Assembly: GCA_958403205.1 (NCBI GenBank)
Contig: CATXWM010000004.1
Span: 1-64,000 of the forward strand
From: an uncultured Collinsella sp.
GTDB lineage: Bacteria > Actinomycetota > Coriobacteriia > Coriobacteriales > Coriobacteriaceae
Reading direction: 5' to 3'
DNA length: 64,000 nucleotides
Position 1 is the stretch's first letter; each line of letters begins with the position of its first letter. Below the pieces are notes generated by a model. It searched no databases, had not been told where the DNA came from, and saw nothing but the letters and a program-made list of their open reading frames with translations. The translations under genes were made by a program, and so were the position numbers. This document shows, piece after piece, positions 24,503-32,703 of this stretch.

Positions 24503-24727
24503 TTGCCTTTCAAGCCTGCGGGCATGGCCGTAAGGCCTATGCCCTTGTCTTTCAAGGCAATCTTGGGCACCGTGGGTGCCATTGTCTCGGGCGTGCTGTT
24601 CGATGCCACGGGCTCCTTTGCGAGCACCTGGATCGTGTGCCTGGCGTGCTCCGTGGTCATGCTCGTGTTCCTGCTGGCATCCGAGCCCATCGCCGCCAAG
24701 CTGCGCGCGAGCGTGGCGGGGGAGTAG
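24503..24727 (+). pseudogene. C-terminal remnant of an MFS transporter gene
   Basis: Only about 74 codons remain. LGTVGAIVSGVLFDATGSFA and the next helix (TWIVCLACSVVMLVFLLA) match the last one or two helices of a major-facilitator transporter. The other ten or so helices are missing and there is no ribosome site. A direct repeat (TTGCCTTTCAAG/TTGTCTTTCAAG) marks its left edge. It is best read as a decayed gene. Confidence 0.65.
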
Positions 24728-24764
24728 ACGTCCGTCGCTCTTTTCTGTTTGCCCCGCTCTGTCC

Positions 24765-24824
24765 GTGGCAGCCTTGGAAGCCGAATGGATGCTCGTACCG
24801 TCATTCGGTTTCCAAGGCGGCCAC
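24765..24824. repeat. Inverted repeat A upstream of hisS
   Basis: Arms 24765-24787 and 24802-24824 pair over 23 bp with one mismatch and one G-T pair; the loop is 14 nt. Confidence 0.8.
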
Positions 24825-24836
24825 GGGCCTACGAAA

Positions 24837-24900
24837 TGATCCCTATTCCTCCGTCCCCAAGGGATCGCGCGATCCGAAGGGGACGGAGGAATAGGGATCA
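24837..24900. repeat. Inverted repeat B upstream of hisS
   Basis: Arms 24837-24858 and 24879-24900 are a perfect 22-bp inverted repeat. The 20-nt loop itself contains the palindrome GGATCGCGCGATCC. No U-tract follows. Confidence 0.9.
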
Positions 24901-24972
24901 CAAACAGCGGCGGCGCGTCTGGCCGAACGAGTCCCCATACCCTCGTTCGGTCAGACGCGCCGCCGCGGTTTG
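24901..24972. repeat. Inverted repeat C abutting the hisS promoter
   Basis: Arms 24901-24931 and 24942-24972 match over 31 bp with two differences; the loop is 10 nt. It begins at the base after repeat B ends. Its right arm covers the expected -35 region of a promoter with TATAAT at 24984-24989. Confidence 0.9.
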
Positions 24973-25031
24973 TGTTTGTGCCGTATAATGACCACTACCT
25001 ATGACGCGATACAAAAGAAAGGTGTTTGCCC

Positions 25032-26345
25032 ATGCAGGCACAGAAGGCGGAGGGAACCCGCGACCTTATCGGCGCCGAGATGCGCGCCTGGCAAAAGATG
25101 CAGCAGATTGCGGCCGGCGTGTTCGAGCCGTTTGGTTTTAAACCCATCGAGACGCCCGCGATCGAGCAGGTGGACGTGTTTGTCCACGGTATCGGCCAGT
25201 CGACCGACGTCGTGCGCAAGGAAATGTTCCGCGTGTTCAGCGGTGCCAACCTGGAGCGCGTCTTTACCGAGGGCACCGACACCAAACTCAAGCCCAAGCA
25301 GCGCCTGGCGCTTCGCCCCGAGGGCACGGCCGGCGTGGTGCGCGCTGTCGTCGAGAACAATCTGGTGCCTCAGGGCTCCACGCCGTTTAAGGCGTACTAC
25401 GCCGAGGCCATGTTCCGCGGCGAGCGTCCCCAGAAGGGCCGCCTGCGCCAGTTCCACCAGGTGGGCATCGAGTGGCTCGGCGCTCCCGATCCGGCGGCAG
25501 ACGCCGAGTGCATCATCATGCTCATGGAGTTCTACAAGCGCCTGGGCTTCGATCTTTCCAAGCTTCGTCTGCTCATCAACTCGATGGGTGACGCCCAGTG
25601 CCGTCCGGCTTACCGCGAGCAGGTCAAGCAGTTCATCCTCGATCACGCAGACGAGATGTGCGACGAGTGCCGCGAGCGCGCCGAGCTCAACCCGCTGCGC
25701 GCCTTCGACTGCAAGAACGACCATTGCCGCGAGATCATGGCCGAGGCCCCGCTGATGGGTGACAATCTGTGCGACGAGTGCCGCGAGCACTACGAGCAGG
25801 TCAAGCGCTATCTGGATGCCGCCGGTATCGAGTATGTCGAGGATCCCACCTTGGTGCGCGGCCTGGACTACTACACCCGTACTGTCTTTGAGGTCGAGGC
25901 CCCTGGCGCCGGCGTCGGCTCCATCGGCGGCGGCGGCCGCTACGACGGCCTGGTCGAGCTCGAGGGCGGCAAGCCCACGGCAGGCGTCGGCTTCGCTGTC
26001 GGTTTTGAGCGCGCCCTGCTGGCCCTGCAGGCCTTTGGCAGCGACCTGGGTGCCGAGGAGGTCCCGTGCGTCTACGTTGCCAACGCCGGCAAGGAGTTGC
26101 GCCAGAACGTCTTCGCCATTACGCAGGAGCTTCGCGCCGCAGGTATCGTGACCGAGGCCGACTATCAGGGCCGTTCGCTCAAGGCCCAGTTTAAGCAGGC
26201 CGATAAGGTAGGCGCCAAGCTCATCCTGGTCCTGGGTGGCGACGAGCTTGCCGCCGGCAAGGTCAAGGTGCGTAACATGGAGAGCCATGACGAGGTGCTG
26301 GTCGATTTGGCCAACGTCGTCGAGGCGGTTCGCGAGCGCCTGTAG
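25032..26345 (+). CDS. hisS: Histidyl-tRNA synthetase
   Basis: A class II aminoacyl-tRNA synthetase of 437 residues that charges tRNA-His. It shows the start KAEGTRDLIGAEM, motif 2 (FRGERPQKGRLRQFHQVGIE), the histidine-specific LVRGLDYYTRTVFE, and motif 3 (GGGRYDGLVE, GVGFAVGFERAL). The C-terminal anticodon-binding domain is complete. A cysteine-rich insert (CDECRERAELNPLRAFDCKN and CDECREHY) is of the type seen in many bacterial HisRS. The ATG at 25032 follows GAAAGG. It is monocistronic with its own promoter and terminator. Confidence 0.97.
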   Translation: MQAQKAEGTRDLIGAEMRAWQKMQQIAAGVFEPFGFKPIETPAIEQVDVFVHGIGQSTDVVRKEMFRVFSGANLERVFTEGTDTKLKPKQRLALRPEGTAGVVRAVVENNLVPQGSTPFKAYYAEAMFRGERPQKGRLRQFHQVGIEWLGAPDPAADAECIIMLMEFYKRLGFDLSKLRLLINSMGDAQCRPAYREQVKQFILDHADEMCDECRERAELNPLRAFDCKNDHCREIMAEAPLMGDNLCDECREHYEQVKRYLDAAGIEYVEDPTLVRGLDYYTRTVFEVEAPGAGVGSIGGGGRYDGLVELEGGKPTAGVGFAVGFERALLALQAFGSDLGAEEVPCVYVANAGKELRQNVFAITQELRAAGIVTEADYQGRSLKAQFKQADKVGAKLILVLGGDELAAGKVKVRNMESHDEVLVDLANVVEAVRERL

Positions 26346-26404
26346 CGCATGATTTTTGAGCTGAGGGCCTGCTAACGTGCCCTGCTCATGGAGAGCGATT
26401 GTTA

Positions 26405-26441
26405 CGGGGGTGTTTCGCTTTTATGCGGAATGCCCCCGTTT
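26405..26441 (+). terminator. Terminator of hisS
   Basis: A 14-bp stem (26405-26418 with 26425-26438, three G-T pairs) has a TTTTAT loop and a short T-tract. Confidence 0.65.
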
Positions 26442-26496
26442 GCATATGCCGCCCACCGAGAAATACGACCATTTAGAGCAAAAACCCTTGCAATGC

Positions 26497-26559
26497 AGAA
26501 AATACTTTTGTGTGGTAAAGCGCAATCAGTGTCGAAAGTATTTCTCAAGCGCCTATAAT
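26497..26559 (+). promoter_or_regulatory. ppc promoter with flanking inverted repeat
   Basis: A TATAAT -10 box is at 26554-26559. AGAAAATACTTT (26497-26508) and AAAGTATTTCT (26535-26545) form an inverted repeat with one extra base in the left arm; the right half overlaps the expected -35 region. It may be a regulator site for ppc. Confidence 0.5.
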
Positions 26560-26603
26560 GAATACCGCATGTTACGTGCATAGAAGGAGGAATGGGAGGA
26601 AAC

Positions 26604-29417
26604 GTGGCTGAGAACCTAAGCAACCAGTCTGTACCCGAAGCCGCGGCGCGCGTCGCTGCCGTGGTCAACCGCCTCGTTAACCGAATCGGCTCGAATGCCG
26701 AGTCCAGGGAGCGTCTCGCCGAGATCGAGATCCCCGAGGAGCTGCGCGATAATCTGGCGTTGTTCCTGCGCCTGGAGCGTCGTGTGCTTAGCGAGTATGA
26801 TCCTGAGATCGCGGACCTGTTCGACAAGATCCTGTCGGCTGAGATTGTGGCCAATGCCGGCAACCCCGGTACCCGCGCTGCCGACGAGGCCGTCGACGAG
26901 CAGGGCGTGCCCACCGCCGACGAGCCCACTGCCGTGGCATTTCGTGAGGTCGTCGATCTGATCGACAGCCTGCCGCTCGATAAGCAACAGGTCATTGTCC
27001 GTGCCTTTACGAGCTTCTTCCACCTGGCAAACCTGTCGGAGGAGAACTACCGTGTGGCGCAGCTGCGCGAGCGCGAGGCCGGTGCGTCGACCGATACCGA
27101 GGTCGATCCCGCCAACGAGCTCACCGTCGCCTATCACCAGCTGGTGAATGAACTGGGCGTCGAGGGCGCCAACGAGCTGCTCGGCAAGCTTGAGTTCCAT
27201 CCCGTCTTTACCGCGCATCCCACTGAGGCCCGTCGTAAGGCCGTCGAGGGCAAGATTCGCCGTATCTCCAACCTGCTGGAGGAGCGTCCGCGTCTGGGCG
27301 GCTCCGACCTGGTGGAGAACGAGCGCCATATGCTGCAGGAGATCGACGCCCTGGTGCGTACGAGCCCCATCGCGCTCAAGAAGCCCACGCCGGTCGAGGA
27401 AGCCGATACCATCATCGACATCTTCGATAACACGCTGTTCGACGTCATCCCCGTTATCTATCGTCGTTTTGACGACTGGGTGCTGGGCGACAAGGCCGGT
27501 ACCGTGCCGCCGCTGTGCCCGGCGTTCTTCCATCCCGGCAGTTGGATCGGTTCCGACCGCGACGGTAACCCCAACGTCACCGCCAAGGTGAGCCGTGAGG
27601 TCGCCGCCAAGTACTTCACCCACATGGTGCTCAAGCTCGAGGACAAGTGCCGCCGCATCGGCCGCAACCTCACGCTCGAGGCCACCTACAGCAAGCCGTC
27701 TGCCGAGCTCATCAACCTGTGGAACCATCAGGTCGAGATGAGCCCTCGGTACACGGCCCGCGCCGAGCTGATTTCCGAGCACGAGCCGCATCGCGCCGTC
27801 ATGCTCGTCATGGCCGACCGTCTGAACGCCACCGTGCGCCGTATCACCGACACCATGTACCACAGCGCCGATGAGTTCCTGGAGGAACTGCGCGTCGTCC
27901 AGCGCTCGCTGGCCGCCTGCGGTGCCGTCCGTGCTGCCTACGGCCCGGTTCAGACCATCATCTGGCAGGTCGAGTCCTTCGGCTTCCATATGGTCGAGAT
28001 GGAGTTCCGTCAGCACTCCGTGGTGCACGCCTGCGCTCTCAAGGATATCCACGAGAACGGTATCCATGGCGACCTGCAGCCCATGACGCGCGAGGTCATC
28101 GATACCTTCCGTGCTATCGGCTCCATCCAAAAGCGCTACGGCAAGAAGATGGCGCACCGCTACATCATCTCGTTCACTAAGAGCGCCCAGCATGTGGCCG
28201 ATGTCTTTGAGCTTGCCCACCTGTCCTTTGCGCACGAGGAGGATGTCCCCGAGCTCGACGTGATCCCGCTGTTCGAGCAGCTCGAGGACCTCGAGGGCTG
28301 CGTCGACGTGCTCGATCAGATGCTTACGCTGCCCGTGGTGCAAAAGCGCCTTGCCCAGACCAACCGCCGCATGGAGGTCATGCTGGGCTATTCCGACTCT
28401 TCCAAGGATGCCGGTCCTACCACGGCTATGCTCGCGCTGCACTCCGCGCAGGAGCGCATCGCCAAGTGGGCAGAGAAGAACGATATCGACCTGGTGCTCA
28501 TGCACGGTCGCGGCGGTGCCGTGGGCCGTGGCGGCGGCCCGGCCAACAAGGCCGTGCTGGCGCAGCCCAAGGGTTCGGTCAACTGCTTCTTTAAGCTCAC
28601 CGAGCAGGGCGAAGTCATCTTTGCCCGTTACGGCAACCGCACGCTGGCTCAGCGCCATGTTGAGTCCGTTGCCGCCGCAACGCTTTTGCAGTCGGCCCCG
28701 AGTGTCGAGAAGACCAACACCGAGACCACGCAGAAGTTCTGGGATATGGCCGAGAAGCTCAACACCGCAAGCCACGAACGCTATCTGGACCTGCTGAACA
28801 CCGAGGACTTTACACCGTGGTTCTCGACCGTGACGCCGCTGACCGAGGTCGGTCTGCTGCCGATCGGCTCGCGTCCCGCCAAGCGCGGTCTGGGCGCCAA
28901 GTCGCTCGATGACCTGCGTACCATCCCGTGGATCTTCAGCTGGAGCCAGGCGCGCATTAACCTGGCCGCTTGGTACGGTCTGGGCACCGCCTGCGAGCAG
29001 CTTGGCGATCTTGACCAGCTCAAGGCTGCCTACCAGGAGTGGCCGTTCTTCCGCACCTTTATCGACAACATCGAGATGTCGATCGCCAAGACCGACCAGC
29101 GCATCGCCAAGATGTATCTGCACCTGGGCGACCGCGAGGATCTGTCCGAGAAGGTCTTTACCGAGATGCAGCTCACCCGTAAGTGGGTCCTTGCCATCGT
29201 CGGTGACGAATGGCCGCTGCAGCGTCGTCGCGTGCTTGGCTGCGCCGTTCGCGTGCGTAACCCCTATGTCGACGCCCTGTCCATCGCCCAGGTCCGCGCC
29301 CTTCGCGAGGTGCGTATGAACCAGGACGAGATGGCCGAGGAGAAGAAGGCCGAGTACATGAGCCTGATTCTTTCGACTGTGACCGGCGTCTCGGCAGGAC
29401 TGCAGAACACGGGGTAA
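26604..29417 (+). CDS. ppc: Phosphoenolpyruvate carboxylase
   Basis: 937 residues. The enzyme carboxylates phosphoenolpyruvate with bicarbonate to oxaloacetate, an anaplerotic step that feeds the reductive branch to succinate in anaerobes. Catalytic motifs are present: VFTAHPTEARRK with His205, GSWIGSDRDGNP, LGYSDSSKDAG, the glycine-rich HGRGGAVGRGGGP, and the C-terminal QNTG. The GTG at 26604 has GGGAGG at 5 nt; the ATG at 26592 lies too close to the other purine run. The nearby inverted repeat suggests transcriptional control. Confidence 0.97.
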   Translation: MAENLSNQSVPEAAARVAAVVNRLVNRIGSNAESRERLAEIEIPEELRDNLALFLRLERRVLSEYDPEIADLFDKILSAEIVANAGNPGTRAADEAVDEQGVPTADEPTAVAFREVVDLIDSLPLDKQQVIVRAFTSFFHLANLSEENYRVAQLREREAGASTDTEVDPANELTVAYHQLVNELGVEGANELLGKLEFHPVFTAHPTEARRKAVEGKIRRISNLLEERPRLGGSDLVENERHMLQEIDALVRTSPIALKKPTPVEEADTIIDIFDNTLFDVIPVIYRRFDDWVLGDKAGTVPPLCPAFFHPGSWIGSDRDGNPNVTAKVSREVAAKYFTHMVLKLEDKCRRIGRNLTLEATYSKPSAELINLWNHQVEMSPRYTARAELISEHEPHRAVMLVMADRLNATVRRITDTMYHSADEFLEELRVVQRSLAACGAVRAAYGPVQTIIWQVESFGFHMVEMEFRQHSVVHACALKDIHENGIHGDLQPMTREVIDTFRAIGSIQKRYGKKMAHRYIISFTKSAQHVADVFELAHLSFAHEEDVPELDVIPLFEQLEDLEGCVDVLDQMLTLPVVQKRLAQTNRRMEVMLGYSDSSKDAGPTTAMLALHSAQERIAKWAEKNDIDLVLMHGRGGAVGRGGGPANKAVLAQPKGSVNCFFKLTEQGEVIFARYGNRTLAQRHVESVAAATLLQSAPSVEKTNTETTQKFWDMAEKLNTASHERYLDLLNTEDFTPWFSTVTPLTEVGLLPIGSRPAKRGLGAKSLDDLRTIPWIFSWSQARINLAAWYGLGTACEQLGDLDQLKAAYQEWPFFRTFIDNIEMSIAKTDQRIAKMYLHLGDREDLSEKVFTEMQLTRKWVLAIVGDEWPLQRRRVLGCAVRVRNPYVDALSIAQVRALREVRMNQDEMAEEKKAEYMSLILSTVTGVSAGLQNTG

Positions 29418-29440
29418 TCGATAGCCCTGTGGCTCTCACC

Positions 29441-29567
29441 GGGGCCCGATGGGTTTCCCTCTGAATGCGTCCTCGCACTTGAAGCCCCCTTATCCTGCTC
29501 CTTCGGAGCTGCGGATAAGGGGGCTTCGTGCTGCGGAATGCATTCAGAGGGAAACCCATCGGGTCCC
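29441..29567. repeat. Structured inverted-repeat element D (left of larA)
   Basis: Outer arms 29445-29468 and 29540-29563 are perfectly complementary over 24 bp, and 28 bp counting one G-T pair outward. Inside, GTCCTC (29469-29474) faces TGCGGAAT (29532-29539). Then come a 4-bp helix GCAC/GTGC, a 2-nt bulge, and an inner stem GAAGCCCCCTTATCC with its complement and a loop. The element at 31873-31997 has the same internal loop and helix with different stems. Confidence 0.85.
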
Positions 29568-29635
29568 TTCGTCCTCGGTCTTCGGGGATTAAAGCCGAGG
29601 AGAAGAATTGTGCGCTTCTCGCCTTACGACTGTAG

Positions 29636-29669
29636 CGGCCGCGGTCCCGTTTGGGATCGCGGCCGTTTT
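29636..29669 (+). terminator. Terminator between ppc and larA
   Basis: CGGCCGCGGTCCC pairs with GGGATCGCGGCCG (one mismatch) around GTTT, followed by TTTTG. Confidence 0.75.
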
Positions 29670-29792
29670 GTTGTGGGTCAAATATGAACGTTGTGTTAAT
29701 GAGTCGGTGGACGGTGGTGTTTTTCGGTGAGCGGCGTATCCTTCCAACGGTTTATCTAGTGTGTCAGTTGAAAAGGAAGAGGGCGCTCGTCA

Positions 29793-31070
29793 TTGTTTGA
29801 ATGTGAACTGCCGTTTGACCACAAGACGTTGCATCTGGAGCTCGAGGATAAGAACTTCGCGGGTGTGATGGAAGGTCATCAAAACGAGTTTAAGACCACG
29901 AAATCGCAGGAAGAACTGGTAGAGGAGTCGCTTGCCAACCCTTATGGCTCGCCGTCGCTCGAGGAGCTTTGTGCTGGCAAGAAGGATATTGTCATTATTA
30001 GCTCCGATCATACGCGTCCCGTTCCCTCGCGTGTGACGATGCCTATTCTGCTGCATCACATCCATTTCGCTGCGCCCGAGGCTCGCGTGCGCATTTTGGT
30101 TGCTACGGGTATGCATCGTCCGTCGACGCATGAGGAACTCGTCAACAAGTACGGCGAGGAGATCGTTGCCAACGAGGAAATCGTTATGCACGTCGCGACT
30201 GACGACAGCATGATGAAAAAGATCGGCACCCTGCCTTCTGGCGGCGAGTGCATCATCAACAAGATTGCTGCCGATTGCGATCTGCTGCTTGCCGAGGGCT
30301 TTATTGAGCCGCACTTCTTTGCCGGTTTCTCTGGTAGCCGCAAGTCCGTCCTGCCTGGCATCGCCAGCTACAAGACCATCATGTACAACCACAACGGTCA
30401 GTTCGTGAACGATTCTCATTCGCGCGCCGGCAACCTGTGCCATAACCACGTGAGCGAGGATATGTTTGCCGCTGCCGAGATGGCTCACCTTGCCTTTGTG
30501 CTGAACGTGGTGCTCAACGGCAAGCATGAGGTCATTGGTTCCTTTGCCGGCGACATCCACAAGGCACACGAGGCTGGCTGCGAGTTTGTGAAGAGCCTTG
30601 CCGGCGTTGAGCCCGTCGAGTGCGAGATTGCCATCACCACCAACGGCGGCTACCCGCTCGATCAGAACATCTACCAGGCCGTGAAGGGCATGTGCGCTGC
30701 CGAGGCCACACTTCCCGAGGGCGGCGTGATCATCGATGTCGCCGGTTGTGCCGACGGTCACGGTGGCGAGGGCTTCTATCACAACATCGCCGACAACGAT
30801 CCGGCAGAGTTTGAGCGCGCCTGCATCGACCGTCCTAAGGACGAGACCCTGCCCGACCAGTGGACGAGCCAGATTTTCGCCCGCATCCTGGCGCATCACC
30901 CTGTGATTATGGTCACCGACCTGTGTGATCACCAGATGCTCAAGGATATGCACATGACGCCGGTTAACACCCTCGATGAGGCGCTCAAGCTCGCCTTTGA
31001 GATGAAGGGTGCCGATGCCAAGGTGGCCGTCATTCCCGATGGCCTGGGCGTTGTCGTCGCACAGCACTAG
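29793..31070 (+). CDS. larA: Nickel-dependent lactate racemase family protein LarA
   Basis: 425 residues. LarA interconverts D- and L-lactate with the nickel-pincer cofactor (PTTN). With the TTG start at 29793, the key residues fall at the numbers I recall for the Lactiplantibacillus plantarum enzyme: Asp72 and Arg75 (SSDHTRP), His108 (TGMHR), His174 (EPHFF), Lys184, the cofactor-anchoring lysine (SGSRKSVLPG), His200 (YNHNG), Gln295 and Lys298 (YQAVKG). TTG is 9 nt after GGAAGAGGG. A channel gene follows, and larB/larC lie nearby on the other strand. LarA homologues can act on other 2-hydroxyacids, so lactate is the likely rather than proven substrate. Confidence 0.93.
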   Translation: MFECELPFDHKTLHLELEDKNFAGVMEGHQNEFKTTKSQEELVEESLANPYGSPSLEELCAGKKDIVIISSDHTRPVPSRVTMPILLHHIHFAAPEARVRILVATGMHRPSTHEELVNKYGEEIVANEEIVMHVATDDSMMKKIGTLPSGGECIINKIAADCDLLLAEGFIEPHFFAGFSGSRKSVLPGIASYKTIMYNHNGQFVNDSHSRAGNLCHNHVSEDMFAAAEMAHLAFVLNVVLNGKHEVIGSFAGDIHKAHEAGCEFVKSLAGVEPVECEIAITTNGGYPLDQNIYQAVKGMCAAEATLPEGGVIIDVAGCADGHGGEGFYHNIADNDPAEFERACIDRPKDETLPDQWTSQIFARILAHHPVIMVTDLCDHQMLKDMHMTPVNTLDEALKLAFEMKGADAKVAVIPDGLGVVVAQH

Positions 31071-31119
31071 TACGCGGCCTAAACGAATCGTTTATAACCG
31101 ACAAGAAAGATAAGGTTTT

Positions 31120-31851
31120 ATGCTTACCAAACTCCTCTGCGAATTCGGCGCAACGGCCCTCATGATCATCTTTGGCGTGGGCGTGCACTGCGATACCGTG
31201 CTTAAGGGCACCAAGTATCAGGGCTCCGGCCACATGTTTGCCATCACCACCTGGTCTTTTGGCATCTCGGTCGCCTTGTTTATCTTTGGCGGCGCCGTGT
31301 GCATGAACCCCGCCATGGTGCTTGCCCAGTGCATCGTGGGCCTGGTGCCGTGGAGCAGCTGCATCCCCTTCATGATTGCCGATATGCTCGGCGGCTTTGT
31401 GGGCGCCGTGATCGCGTGGTTGATGTATGCCGATGAGTTCAAGGCTTCCGACGGCGTCGTCGACCCTATTGCCCAGCGCAACATCTTCTCGACCAACCCC
31501 ACCACCGAGGGCACCAACTATGCCCGCAACTTCTTCTGCGAGGCTATCTGCACCTTTGTGTTCATCAGCGCCATCCTGGCTACCGCTAGCCGTGCCGGCG
31601 AGAACGTTTTGATGCTCGCTATCTGCGTCGGTCTGATCGTTTGGGCCGTTGGCATGGGCATGGGCGGCATCACCGGCTTCGCCATGAACCAGGCTCGTGA
31701 CCTTGGTCCTCGCATGGCCTATCAGGTGCTGCCGATCAAGAACAAGGCCGACAACAACTGGAAGTACGGCCTGCTCGTTCCTGGCATCGCACCGTTTGTC
31801 GGTGCCGCTCTGGCCGCGCTGTTTGTGCACGGTTTCTTGGGCATGTTCTAG
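31120..31851 (+). CDS. larD: MIP-family channel, probable lactic acid channel LarD
   Basis: A 243-residue aquaglyceroporin-fold membrane protein with six helices. The first pore motif is intact (CMNPAMVLA). The second is NQARDLGPR instead of the usual NPARDLGPR. LarD-type channels pass lactic acid for the racemase (established in L. plantarum). The gene lies 49 bp after larA on the same strand, which makes lactate transport more likely than glycerol. The ATG at 31120 follows GAAAGATAAGG. Confidence 0.88.
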   Translation: MLTKLLCEFGATALMIIFGVGVHCDTVLKGTKYQGSGHMFAITTWSFGISVALFIFGGAVCMNPAMVLAQCIVGLVPWSSCIPFMIADMLGGFVGAVIAWLMYADEFKASDGVVDPIAQRNIFSTNPTTEGTNYARNFFCEAICTFVFISAILATASRAGENVLMLAICVGLIVWAVGMGMGGITGFAMNQARDLGPRMAYQVLPIKNKADNNWKYGLLVPGIAPFVGAALAALFVHGFLGMF

Positions 31852-31872
31852 TCTGAGGCTACATAGTTGTCC

Positions 31873-31997
31873 GCTGGCCGCATGGGGTAACTTCCCAGCG
31901 CGTCCTCGGACATGAAAGAACCCCCGCTGCGCACTTCGTGCGGCGGGGGTTCTTTCGTCCTGCGGAATGCGCTGGGAAGTTACCCCATGCGGCCAGC
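31873..31997. repeat. Structured inverted-repeat element E (right of larD)
   Basis: Outer arms 31873-31901 and 31969-31997 are a perfect 29-bp inverted repeat. The interior has GTCCTC (31902-31907) facing TGCGGAAT (31961-31968), a 4-bp helix GGAC/GTCC, a 2-nt bulge AT, and the inner stem GAAAGAACCCCCGC with its complement and a CACTTCGTG loop. The following stretch 31998-32161 holds nothing I can recognise. Confidence 0.88.
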
Positions 31998-32161
31998 TGC
32001 GGGGTCTTTGCTGCGCTCGAGCAAGCAACCCAACATATAAATCTGAATTTGGATTTGGATGGGAGGGGCTTGTTGCTGTTGGGGGGGCATTGAAGCGTGA
32101 GTGGCACTTTGGGATGCGTGGCGCTCTGGGTTGGGGCTATGCTTTGGGATGAGCTTCTTAC

Positions 32162-32701
32162 TTAGCTGAAGAGGGGCTTTATGGCCGAGAGGTAGTCTTT
32201 GGCTACGTCGGCTTTGTCTGCTTGGAAGTTATGCCAGGCCCACCATTGGACCATTCCTACGAAGCTTGAGGCTATGTGGTGTAGTAAGAAGCTTCGGTCC
32301 ATGGTGCCGGCGGGGCCTGTGGGGTTGGCGGGGACGGTTTCGGCTGCGCGCGACATGATGGTCTTGCGGAGACAGTCGGCGAAGACGCGTGAGCCGGCGC
32401 CGGCTACGAGGGCTCGAACGCCCTGACGGCGTTCCCAGAGGTTGTTGAGGATATGCTCGACTTGCACGAGTGGGTCGTCGAGCGGCGTACCATCGTCGTC
32501 GAGGGCGTGGGTGCAGATGTCGTTCACGAGCTCGGACAGTAGGTCGTCTTTGCTCTTGAAGAGGCCGTAGAACGTGGCCCGACCAACATGGGCACGAGCG
32601 ATGATGTCGCCGACGGTAATCTTGCCGTAGTCCACTTCGCGTAGCAGCTCGGAGAACGCCGCAACGATGGCAGCGCGGCTTTTTTCTTTGCGGGCATCCA
32701 T
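32162..32701 (-). CDS. TetR-family transcriptional regulator of the lar locus
   Basis: 179 residues. The N-terminal helix-turn-helix is KITVGDIIARAHVGRATFYG, the classic TetR pattern, followed by LFKSKDDLLSELV. The C-terminal ligand domain is divergent. The ATG at 32701 comes two bases after the larC stop, so larB-larC-tetR form one unit; the frame extends upstream to 32749 but that would overlap larC. It probably controls the lar genes in response to lactate or a related effector (inference). Two palindromes upstream of larB are candidate operators. Confidence 0.87.
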   Translation of the reverse strand: MDARKEKSRAAIVAAFSELLREVDYGKITVGDIIARAHVGRATFYGLFKSKDDLLSELVNDICTHALDDDGTPLDDPLVQVEHILNNLWERRQGVRALVAGAGSRVFADCLRKTIMSRAAETVPANPTGPAGTMDRSFLLHHIASSFVGMVQWWAWHNFQADKADVAKDYLSAIKPLFS

Positions 32702-32703
32702 GG

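Noticed and set aside
23198..24727. M20 gene and the MFS fragment as one operon
   Set aside because: The MFS frame is a remnant with no ribosome site. The 9-bp gap reflects decay rather than coupling.
26616..29123. Very long open frame on the minus strand opposite ppc, and similar antisense frames opposite uxaC, hisS, htpG and feoB
   Set aside because: High-GC coding DNA with G or C in the third position leaves antisense frames open. The translations show low-complexity His/Arg/Gln/Leu composition, no motifs and no ribosome sites.
29568..29625. Second partial copy of the lar-bracketing element (GTCCTCGG near 29571)
   Set aside because: It shares only the GTCCTCG string; no matching TGCGGAAT strand or outer arm is present.
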